Assembly (NCBI RefSeq): GCF_020085105.1 | Contig: NC_058056.1 | Location: 14,322,929-14,386,928, forward strand | DNA: 64,000 nt | Origin: Siniperca chuatsi | Taxonomy: Eukaryota; Chordata; Actinopteri; Centrarchiformes; Sinipercidae | Reading direction: 5' to 3' | Part shown: positions 24,901-36,900 of the stretch, one piece after another | How positions within the stretch are numbered: the first letter of the stretch is position 1 | How the letters are laid out: each line of letters opens with the position of its first letter | The notes under the pieces: generated by a model | Databases searched by the model: none | What the model was told of the DNA's origin: nothing | The model's input: the letters and a program-made list of their open reading frames with translations, nothing else | Program-made: the position numbers and the translations under genes

Positions 24901-27900
24901 TTGACAGGCGGATCGGTGCAGCGTCTGCAGTGATGCGGGCGCTGTATCGGACCGTTGTGGTAAAGAAGGAGCTGAGTCGAAAGACAAAGCTCTCGATTTA
25001 TCGGTCAATCTACGCCCCTGCCCTCACCTATGGTCATGAGCTTTGGGTAGTGACCGAAAGGACAAGATCGCGGATACAAGCGGCCGAAATGGGCTTCCTC
25101 CGCCGAGTGGCTGGGCGCTCCCTTAGAGATAGGGTGAGGAGCTCAGTCACACGGGGAGCTCGAGTAGAGCCGCTGCTCCTCCACGTCGAGAGAGGAGCCA
25201 GCTGAGGTGGCTAGGGCATCTGATCCGGATGCCTCCTGGACGCCTCCCTCGGGAGGTGTTCTGGGCATGTCCCACCGGGAGGCGGCCCCGGGGAAGACCC
25301 AGGACACGCTGGAGGGACTATGTCTCTCGGCTGGCCTGGGAACGCCTCGGGATCCCCCCGGAGGAGCTGGAGGAAGTGTCTGGGGCGAAGGAAGTCTGGG
25401 AGTCCCTGCTTAGACTGCTGCCCCCGCGACCCGGCCCCGGATAAGCGGAAGAAGATGGATGGATGGATGGATGGAGACTCTGTCCTATTGAACCCGACAA
25501 GGGCACTGCTAGATGCTTTTTCCTCCAGCCATAATCACATCAAACCATATCAGACCATGACTAAGTGAACGGAAGAGTCGATATCTACCTTAAGAGGAAG
25601 CACAGAGGGCAGTTTTGTGAGGAAGGTCTGGAACTGGTTGCAGATGGTTGCCCACAGGTTGCTAGGAGAGTCCATGGGGAGAGCCTCCATGAAGGTGGCA
25701 ATGTTTTCCAGGCAGTGCAGCATTGTGCCCCCTGCTGGCAGACTCTTCTTGTTGTTCAAGCCCTGGAGGGCACAGAGGCATAAATCATAACAGGGTTATA
25801 TAATGACATTCTATAAGCGAAGATATTTCCATTTAACTGATCATTCAGTCCTGATCAATCACAATGCTCATGATGAGAGCAGGGGATTCAGGACAATGAA
25901 GCACAGATGATTGCTCGAATGAGCTCATGCATCAACAGGTTCTTATCTGTGTCATTTATTTAGCTTAACAGTAACAATAAACTGGCACAGTGGTGCAGAG
26001 TAAGCCAGGTTTTCTTGAATCCCCCGATGATTTGTTGATTTAGACAGGCTTATGCTGAACATGTAGCTGAAGCCACAAAAGCTTTTGCTTTGGCAAGAGC
26101 TCCTCCTGCTGGTTGAATGACTCAACACAATTACATGGAGAAAAATCTCACCTCGAGCAGCATGTTGAGGGCAGCAACAGAACTCAATTCATTAAAATCT
26201 ATCAGGGAAGATGCAAGTGTTCGCAGAAAACTTCCATCTGCAAAAAAAAGGAAGATAGACATAAATCCAGTTATCCAGTGGGAACCTATTAAGTTTGCCT
26301 TATAATTATGGGAAAAATATATACATTCAAATAAATATGTTAGGAAAGCAGTAAATGCATCTACTATAGCTTACAAAATATAAAACTTAGTGCAACAAGG
26401 TCAAAACACACAGACATGAGCAGCTAAGATATGCTGTAAGTCTCTATTGAAATAGTGCAGGTATATTTTAGGGATATTTGAGTTTAGTAGTCAGTGGTAT
26501 GAGCAGACCTTTGATGTTACTCTGAAAGAGTTGGGGCAAGATGCCATTAGGGGCCAGCTGGTGAAACATACAGCGAAGGAACTGCTTGGCTACACCTGCT
26601 ACATTCCCTGGGATCAACGTACTGCAAAACATCACAGGGAGAATGGCTGTGTTGGACAGGCGGTCACACTTCATATCCATTATTAAACTCATCTGTAAGC
26701 ACAGTGAACATCTGAGCACGCTGGTGTGACAGCTTTAATGTCTCATACCTTTCAGCTTGTCCTGAAAAATTGGCACTAGATGCCAACCTGAAAAAAAGTT
26801 AAAGCAGTGGATTAGGGAATGAATTATGCATGAGTTCTAAGGTAAGGTCATTTAATGGTGAAGTGCTGTGTGGATGTAGATTGCTGGAGCAGCTGTACCT
26901 GCCCACAGACTGCATAATGTCGAGAAGCATCGGAGCGGCCAAATCAGGGCTGAGGTGGATGAACATGGAAAGAACGACCACCGCGAGGCCGAGAGTCTCC
27001 TCGTCGTATTCCTCCAGCACGGCTGCACAGTCCCGACACCTGGGACATCACATAGAAATAAACATTAAAACGTTAAACATTAAGAAGACTTGTTTCAAGA
27101 CAGGTATAGCTGTCGATTGATTCATCCACCTGTCAGACATTGTGGTTGGCTGTTCATCAATGAACTCCTCAGGCGCAGGGACAAACATGCTAACTGTGCT
27201 CGGTGCAGAGAGCAGACTGGTCTTCGTTGGACCTACAAAGGAAATAAAAGAACAGGAGGCTTTTGGTAAGATTCAGTTATTAGATGCTGAATGAGGTCAA
27301 TGAGGAAAAACATGTTAGTTTTGTTTTTTAAAAATATTTTATTTAAGCTCAGCCCTGTGTACAGGGAAGATAGGGATATTAAGGCTACTTGACTATGTTC
27401 CAAGACTGTGTATTTTATGGGGCTTGTCATTATTCATTAGTTTGTCCTGGTTTTAGAGATAAACTAATAGTTACTAAAAGTAACAGAGTTCTTGCTAAGT
27501 CTGTCAAAAAGTAAAAGGCTACTTTTAAGTTACAACTAAATATTTTTGTTTTTGCACATTTGCATGTTTGTTTTTTGCTTACTTATGTTTTTCTTCTTTA
27601 TTGTATTGTATTTGTCCACAGTTTGATTTCAATTACTGGTAATTAAGTGTCGCTTTCCACTTACTTTATTTCTGTTTCTTTTGTTTTCTTACACGTGTTA
27701 CTAAAGTATGGCCACACATTTTCTCAAGGGGTCATTATGGAATATAGAAAAGTCTAAACTGACTGACCCGTCTCCCAGGTGCTGATGTTGTGTGGCGCAC
27801 TGGATTGATGTTCCAGCTGTCTCTTCATTAGCTGGCTCATGGTCAGAGCTCCCAGAGAGCCTCGCTTCACCTGACGATACTGAGCTAAAGGTCAGACACA

Positions 27901-30900
27901 GAAAACAACACCTGGGTTGAAGTACCTGCTATGACCGTTTCAGCAATACCAACAAGTGTGTGTGGTTACATGGAAATAGGTAAGACACACATGAGAAGAG
28001 ATGGTCAGTGTAATTTTATTATATCATACGGATGAAATTAAGTATTTAGCTCAGTCTTTTTGAGGAAATACAACATTATGACAATACTTTAGAGTGAAAC
28101 TAATTTGAAAATTAATTTATAAAACATTGTATTTATTTTACTGGCTTTACAATAAGAAGTCAAATAATACTATATGATTTTATTGCATATTTCCAGCTCC
28201 AACATGAAGTTTGCAAAAGGAAAGTATAGAATATGCTTTTTTTGGTTGTCTGCATAGGTAATATATGAGATAGCACAGAAATTGTTTTTTAAAAAAAGGT
28301 AAATTAAGGCCCTCATAATGAAACGACAACAGTCAAATTTATTGACGCTTATAAGGAGACTAAGTAGTAAAGTATTTGGATCCTACTTGATACTGAAGAG
28401 CGGTGGCTTGTTTCAGGCATAGCAGCTTCAAGCGTTGGGGCTGAGGCAGATTCTCGTGGCTTTTCCAATGTAGACAGAACTTTGTGATCTGCAAGGCAAT
28501 ATGGGTGAACAATGGGCGGGGCATTGGCATCAGATTATATGCCGTTTGATGCCAATAAATAAAAACTGCTTAAGATATAGACATTCAGTAGTAATAAGAA
28601 CTACTTTCGCTACCATTAGGAGATAGTTAAAGTTGATTTAGTGCTAATTTAAAAACGGTTTCTTATGTGAAGTTTAGTGTTTTGTTATCCTCACCACCTC
28701 TTCTATTTCTTTTTTAAGTCAAATTATATAGTTTCACAGCTTCTGATGTGCGCTGAAAAACCTTTAATGTGTTAGTATGAAAGGAAAGGAAGAGTGAAAA
28801 CATACATAGAAACACACCACAGGACATCACACAGCTGGAGTGGTTGGTTAAATAAAGATTTGAGGCAGCTTGCACATGTTTCAGAGTGCATTTACTGTAT
28901 ATTCTAAAAACTTGAAGGTGCATACCCATGTGTTGGCAATACTTATCTCCTTTACTACAAATCATGTATCCTTTACATTTATGCTGTCCATTGTAAAATG
29001 CATACTGTGACTTTTAGATTGTTCCTAGCATGTCAGGTTGCCATTGGTTTCCATTTTATTTGTAATATGGTTTGAAAATCTATCAGTAGACTCCATCACA
29101 GTGAACATTAAGCCTGTATTAATTTTTGTCAATGTTACATTGACGTTATGCGGTAATGTAATTAAAGTGCAGATTGATTTGAAAAGTCTGCGCTACATTA
29201 CCTCACAATGATAATGTTACTTTGATAATAATAAAATAATAACAATACAACTTTATTTATATAGCACTACCTTTCACACAAAAATATGCACTACAATGAG
29301 CTTCACAAAAAAGAAAAAATATAGAAACATTAAAACCATAACAGAAAGGATTATTTTCTGAAGCGACAAATCAAAGAGAGATTAAAATAATAATAATAAA
29401 ATTAACAATATATAAATGACAATTCATACTGTGTATGAGGTAAAATATAGTAAAAGTTTCTTGGTAAAACCAGTTTGAAAACTTGAACCAAGTTTTAAAA
29501 CTTGTAAGTGAGGTGCACATTCCCAGATCTACATGGAGACTGTTCCAGAGTCTGGGGGTGTATGAACTAAATGCAGCATCACTGTAGACTCTTTGTCCTG
29601 GACCAAGGAACAGTTGATGTAAGGGAGTCAGCAGAACACAGTGATCTGTTAGGAACATAAACTATCAGGAGGTCACTAATTAATGCTGTAGTGAGACTGT
29701 GAAGTGATCTGTAAGTGATTTAATAGTAAGTTTTCAGAGTCTGCTAATTGATTTTCAAGTTATAGGAAAATGGAAACCAATGGATGCCTGCAACCAAAAG
29801 AAAAAAATTCTAGAACACATCAGCATGGTAAATAGTTAACTGTGACCTAAAGTACAGATGATTTGTAGTAAATGGGCTAACATTTTATTATTGTAGTTTA
29901 AATGGTTAAGATACACACTTTCAACCACACTGGTGCAAAACGTGATTCTTATGCTTTTAAAAGGGTTTGGATAAGCCTCCTCAAATCTTAGACACCTCCT
30001 TAAAAGATCGCTTTGAAACAAATAACACAGCACCTGACCAGCACACTGGTATAGTTGGAGTTATCCTTTTCTATCCTTCCTTCTTACCAGTTTCTGTGGT
30101 CTGCTCACCACCCAGCTTGTCGAACATATTGAATGTGATGTCCAGGTATTCCCTCTGGATGGCACTGACAGCTATCTTCCTCTGCTTCCGTTGTCGGGGA
30201 ACGATCTGGATTTTAAACTCTGCCTCATCATTGTCATCCCCATTGTCAGGTTTGGGGTCGCTGTCCGCTTCATGGCCCATGTCGTCATCCTCTTCATCAT
30301 CCCCGTCCTCTTCTTCGTCGTTGCTGTTGCTCTTGCTTTTTTCTGGTGAGGAAAAAGGCTTTGCTTTGTCTTCTGGGATGTTCAAGAAGATGGTCCTACC
30401 AGAGGGACTTGTCCCTGGTCCCATCCCGGTCTTTACCTCCTCGGTGGTCACAGGCGCATCATCCAGAGAGGTGTAAGGGACATGGTGGGTCTTCCTCAGC
30501 AGGTCCCTCTTCTGCTTCAGGGTCATGGGGCTATCATGGCAGACATTTTCTGGTCTGTCAGGAAGATCCAGAGAGGTGCTGGGAGTCACACGGTTCAGCT
30601 TGTTTTCCAGAAACGGTTGCTCTGAGCCTCTCTTTCCGACCAGAAGGTCTGGGTTCTTTTTGTCACTAGAACAGTCCTCTACACTCACCTGAACCACAGG
30701 AGACAGTTGCAAAGTGTTACTGCTTGCAGGGGAAGACAAGACCTTTGGACTCCCGTTGAACTTGGAGGCTATGATGGTATTAAGGTCGAACTCTTCGTCG
30801 CTCTCTACGATCCTCAAAGGAGGCAACGGTTCAAACACCAAGGAGTCGCTGTCAGACATGGAGAGCAGTGAGTGCTTCTCTGGAATGGAGGTGCAGTCTG

Positions 30901-33900
30901 AAGAGAGGTCAATGAGGTCTTGGTCCTCCTTCCCCTGAGTTGATCCTCTTAGCGAGCCCTGGTCAAACTTGTCCTCAAAGGTCTCCATGCAACTGAGGCG
31001 GACCTCTGGGATGACAGGCTTGGAGGTGTCGGACTGGCCGCCTCGAGAGCCTCGCCGGTCCACGGCATCACTGCCCTCCACCCGAACCGAAGAGTCATCA
31101 GATGATCCTTTGCCGTGATGCCTGCTGTGGGATGTGGCAGAGGATGGGGGCAGGACCACAGGGGGCGCCTGCATATCACAGCGATCAATACAGGATTTAC
31201 GTCGATGTTCATCCAAATTGAAGAGGATAGAGTCAGTGTTGGAAATGTCCAGAGACTTCTGCTTGTGCATGGCCTGCAGCCGCTTCTTCCTGGTGCTCTC
31301 CTCCCTCACACAGTGCAGAATGCTGTCCTGAAGGGCACTGGCTTCACGGTACTCTGACAGTTCAATTTCACCTGATACACAGAAGAAAAATGAGACTTTA
31401 TGCCAGTGAAAGCAACAAGCCTCCTGCAATCTGCTGGAAAAGACTCAATCGATGTGCTGTTACACTACACTTTACTCTGAAAGACTCTGCTTCTTACTTT
31501 TCTTGGCATTCAGCTCTACCGGCTGGTACTTCACAGACTTGCTGCCACCAATCCTCTTCAGACGGGCAAAGAAGGTCTGTGACTCCTTGTTAGCAGCACC
31601 AGTCGGTGTGTCATGAACGTCTGACTCATCGAATACACTGTCCTCTTCTAAGATGGAGAAAAAAATTATATCAGTACTGCATTTAAGAGGCAAACAGATA
31701 CTCTTTGAAAGAGACATTCACTGGGAAGAGTGCCAATGTCATCCTATCTTGCCAGTATAATCTACACAGCATAGTAAAGTTTTTTCTTCCAAAATGTTGC
31801 AGTCATAAATGGTATCCATTTAAAAGAAAGATTCTCGCCTAAAATCAAAAATTATTTTTTTCTTAATAGCCAAACTTTCTTAAGCAAAGGTCTTAAGATT
31901 ACTCTAGGAAGTGGCCAGCTGCCAGGTTCCAGTACAGACAATTGATCGTCATATGTATGTATTTTTACATTTTGTGACCTGTTCAGCAAACAAGGTGTTT
32001 TAGAAGTCTGGTGTTGAGATAAACAACATTCTTTATTTTGCTTCACCTTTTTCTTTATCGCTGTAGCGGCTCATGTTGGAGTTGTCGCTGTAGAGTGGTC
32101 CGGCCGTAGAGTGAGGACGACAGCTGTGATACTGGGCATTCAGTGTGTTGATGGTGATGTGGATCAGATGGAGGACCACTTTGCTGCCATCCATGTCTCT
32201 GTAAGGATACTGCGGTGCATAGAAAAATATAATAAGCTTATATCGTATAACTGTCATTCTCTTTGTAATTCAGAATGTATATCATAAGATATAAAGAACA
32301 TATGTAACAGCAAGATTCAGCAATCACTTGGAGGTGAAATAACGTGTTATCTAGGAGACCGAATGAATACTGATCCATGAAATAAATGCCCACTGACACA
32401 TAGTAATACAAAGAGTACCTTATAGAGGATAACTAGCAGGGCTTTGAGCCACATCTGTCGGATGTGTGGCCTCAGGGCCCAGAGAGAGCATCGAGGCGGC
32501 TGCTGGAAGTAGTGTCTCAGCTGGGGACACGTGCAGTACTTCAACACCTGGACCACCAGGGGAAGCAGTTGCTTCCCCAAACCAATATTGTAGTCCATCA
32601 CCTGGACGAAACAACAGTTAACTTCATTATCATTCATGGTATACTGTTATATTCTTCACAATATGCTACTAAACATACCAGTTAATCGCTAGCTATAGTC
32701 ACAGAATACTAAAAAAGGTGATAATAGATTATATGTCACTTGTGCAATGCCAGCGATGAAGGCGTTGAAGCAGGTGGAGGTGCGCATCTTCTGAGGTGCA
32801 ATCATGAAGCAGCCCTCCTGTTGGTCATAGCCAAGCAGCACGTACAGGTGACGCTTCACTGTGTTGAAAGCCTTGGCACTGCCAATGTCGGCCTCGGCGC
32901 TGCTCTGGTCTTTGGCCATAAATTTCATGAGCACCATGATCAGCTGATGAACCGTTTGGTGATCTATGCCGGCATCCTCAGGAAGCAGGTCTCTAATGAC
33001 GGTGTCGTCCTCAGGAGACGGGGTCTGGCCTACAAGAGGGGCTGAAGCGTCAGGGTTAAAGTGCGGGAGGAAACGTGCTGCAGACAGGGGAAAAGATAGG
33101 GAGAGGGAAGGGTGCAGGAGCGGAGGGGGTGACAACACAGAGGTGGGGGGTGTCAACTCATCTTGTCCACTTCTCTGTCAAGAGAGGTGCAGACATCCTC
33201 ATGCAATGTACATACATCAGTGTAATGTGTTCATGGAATATGTAAATGGGGTATACACAAAAAAATGAGTAGCTAGCTGTTAGAAAGAGTGTTGCTTTTC
33301 ACTGTTTTCAGTGTCAGAATTAGTGTAAGCCTGAAAAAACAATAACAGTCACTGTAGAACAAATATTGCTTTTTCATATTTTCCAATGATAGCTTTATTG
33401 ATAATTATACTGTACTTTTCCTCCAATATGATATGATTATGAAGAATAATACTGTGTGTTTCAGATTTAGGCTGTTATTTACCTGGCAGGACTTTCTCTA
33501 TCATATCTCCCAGTGTCGGGGCAGAGTGCTCTTGCCTCGTAAGTCTTAGAGCTAAAAATCACATATGAAGAACACAATTTAGGAGAATGTACAGGGGAGG
33601 TAGTACAGGACACGTGTCTGAGCTTCATCGTCACCCAACACATGTGCACACACAAGCACATGCACACACACATACACACATACATACACATACACATACA
33701 CAATCCAAGTGTTATCAAGAATTAGGGCATTTTGACGAATCACAAATATCTAATAACCACATCATGTTTGAAGCCAAAATAAGTAACACCTCCCAGAAAC
33801 TCAGACAGCCTTCTGTGCAGAGCCAAAGATAAAATGAATGTAGGGAGTTCCTCCTTTATTAAACAAAGTAGGGTTTAGACATTCAAGTGAAATGATTGTT

Positions 33901-36900
33901 GGGAACAAATGAGTGAGGAGAGAAACATTAGGAAAATGGGGCCAGACTTTGGTCAAATAGTATTTGCAAATAAAAAAGCATTTTGTTTCAGCCACAAGGA
34001 ATATAAAATGGCAGTGATCACCACATTAGGACAACGCAGACAGTGTCAGGTGCTTCTCTACGTATAAATTGGTCACAAACTGACTTAAAGATACAGTCAT
34101 GGACTCTGTAATGTCATGTCGGACAAAGCACCTATGAGGCACTTCAAGTCTCAAAAGGTATTTGCAAACACTGTTAGACCACAGAGTGAAAGTGACACAG
34201 GTTCAGATTCAAACTGATAGACAGACTGACTGGCTGATCTGTGCTACTCACGAAGTCGGTTGCTCAGTGACTCAGGGAGTGAAAATGCCCGTTTAGACTC
34301 TGTTGGGCCTCCCTTCACACTGTCACGGAGGGAACGCACACTCTTCTGCCGATTCCTGGCAAAACGGGCCCGTCGTATCTTCCACATTGCTGCATCACTG
34401 AGGTTGGCTACGTTGGTTCGTACGGCTGTGATGGCTGTCAAAAGAAAGATTACAAACTTAATTTGTGTCAAGAAACTTGCAGAGTAGGTGTAAAAACTCT
34501 GTATGGGGACAAAGCAAGTACATACTAGTAGGGAAAGGGAACTCCTTGTTGCAGTCCAGGTGTAACTGAGCCTCTAGAGATAATGTTTCAAAGCGGTTTA
34601 CAAAGAACTCCCAGCTAAGTGCAGGAATGTCCTTTTTCAGGAAGTGCAGCAGCAGGAGCTTGCTGAGGATGATGGGCCGATCCCTCACAACAGTGTCGAA
34701 CTGGAAATCCAGGCACAGGCATAACCCCTGGATAATAAACAACACACACATATAAATACACAGCAGGACATGAATGTATGTAGCTATATGAACACACAAG
34801 ACTGTATACACACAAAGCTTTGTTTATGCTCTATAAAATGTGAATTTTAGCTGAAGCAATTAGTCGACATTCGTTTAAATAACTTTTTCAAGCAAAAATG
34901 CCAAACTTTGGATGGTTCTAGCTTTTAAAATCTGAGAATTTGCTGCTTTTCTACTGTCTCACTTTAGTGAATTAAATATATTTGGGTTTTGGACAGTTGC
35001 TAAGATTAAAAAGGCAATTTGAAGATGTCACCTTTGGCTTTGGGAAATTGTGATGGGCCTTATTTTTCTAGATATTCACTCCTATTTCAGCATGTGTAAT
35101 GTATATTTAGCTGCCATTATGCAAAAAATCCTGTACTCCCAAAACATCAGTCTGTCTTCAGACACAAATATGTCACATAAGATTTATTAAATTAACAAAT
35201 TTAGACGATTTTGTAGCATTTTGATTCGTGAGGCCCCATTTAAGTCCAATGATGAGCATTGGACCTCACCAAAATGGCACCAAAATTTCCAACATGGGTC
35301 AAACTAATTTTTGCACTCTGACTGACTGATCTGACTGTGAGCAGGTCACCTGCAGGGCCGGCCTCTTGATGGTGTCCAGCAACAGTCTGGCTCGGGTGGC
35401 CACAGCTGGGTTTACATCCTCCACAGAGGCCAGGAAGCAGCAGAAAGCGTGGGCCAAGGAATACTTCAGCAAGTGGTTTTTTGTCACCGCACCAATGTCC
35501 AGGAACCGACACAGCACCGCTACCTTCTCCACTGGGAGTTTTTATGAGAAAACAGTATAAAAGGGAACATTGCCAGCAACACAGACAGACAACTGAGCTG
35601 CTACATGTCTGGCCATAATTACCTAGATATAATAAACAGAACCAGCTATGAGGTCATTGATGAAGAAGTTAATGTATTACTTAGCTAATATTTGCATGTT
35701 ATCATATTTGTCTTCACATAATGCATGTGTGTATCGATATGAATTTAGTTTGTTAAAGAGCTGAGAAATGACGTAATAAATAATATAAATAATCTACCTG
35801 AAATCTGTTTAAATTACGTAATATCTGTTATATGTATCTTTGATATGCAAATGTATAAAAAGAGGTAAAACAAAAAGTCTCACTGGTAATCTACTCTATG
35901 GGTGTAAGTGTGAAAAAACTGTTTCTATAATGTAATGCTGTAAACGCAAGAAGTCGTTCACATACACACAGGTGCCACTCTGACAACACAATGTCCCACA
36001 TACCCTGTGCGTGGTATGAAATAAGAATGCATTCAGTCATTTCCAAAAAGAAGATCCTTCCAGTAATTGTAGGCTTTATTTATCATGACTCAGATTAAAA
36101 TCTAAAAATAGACATTTTATTCTGAAATCCATAAACTTCACCCACTCTGGGCTGATGGATAGCACACAGTGTTGACCACTAGGTGTCAGTGTGGGAGTTA
36201 AGAGACATCCCAGAGTAGCACATTGCCTGTTGGTCACATTTAGGGTTTAATATATATATATTTTTTGTGCGTATGATTTACGCCCACAATTATACAATTA
36301 CAGGGTATAATAACATTATTAGAGTTTGTGGTCATGATATAGACCATCAGCCTTTCAACCTGTCATTGTGCTAATTTTACTAGATGAAAAGACTGAATAA
36401 ATTTAATTTACCATTTTCTTGGGTGTTTATATACACAACAGGCTAATAACTTTTGAGAAATATTTACTGTATGTTTGAGGCTATTGTCAATTCAATTGTT
36501 CCCCTGTTTCCCTCTATTCATACACTGAGTCAGAGGACCTCTGCCTCTGTCTCAAGGTCATACAGCTCCTCTCTGCCAATCACAAGGCGAGAAAAACGTT
36601 ATTAATCCCACAATTCCTCTTTGCCGCCTGTTTGAGCCACACAGTAACCATGACAACAGAAGTGGGAGATATGGCCAGGCAGTGGTTTAGGTAGCATATT
36701 ATGTAAGCAGGCTCTAATGGTTCATTCATACACAACCACAACCACTTTACTCGCAAAATGTCATTAAAACAATATGCAAACATAAATTATTGAGGATCAT
36801 TATTATTATTAATATTATTATTATTATTGGTTTAGTCACATCATGATAAGCCTGATGATTTTTTTATGTGTGTATATAATCATCTTGGGAAGCAAATGCA

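Larger units (their letters stand above)
22274..25474 (+). mobile_element. Rex3 non-LTR retrotransposon (RTE clade), near full length
   Basis: A 3.2-kb GC-rich insertion on the + strand, antisense to unc79. It carries, in order, an apurinic-type endonuclease (TWNVTSL near 22567, GDFNAHVGN near 22965, [10 protein letters not shown] near 23240), a linker, a reverse transcriptase ([10 protein letters not shown] at 24361, LRQGCPLSP at 24538, FADD at 24657) and a C-terminal region ending LLPPRPGPG at 25441. The 3' end is a short (GATG)n tail, a described hallmark of fish Rex3. The flanking 103-bp direct repeats mark the boundaries. Base composition is far richer in GC than the surrounding intron. 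Naming as Rex3 rests on the tail and domain style, with an RTE-clade assignment as the firmer level. Confidence 0.88.
21996..25588 (-). other. unc79: unc79 intron 40 carrying Rex3
   Basis: Without the insertion and one copy of the direct repeat this intron would be about 290 bases long. With them it is 3593 bases. The host part holds only the duplicated 103-bp segment and flanking AT-rich sequence. Confidence 0.8.

Noticed and set aside
31150-31170. CAGGGGGCGCC in unc79 exon 32 as a CTCF site
   Set aside because: Only the 3' core matches. The 5' half has three or more mismatches, and the sequence is explained by codons.
36160-36200. CCACTAGGTGTCAG as a further CTCF site
   Set aside because: The key GGC of the core is changed to GTC, and the phrase is common in fish repeats.
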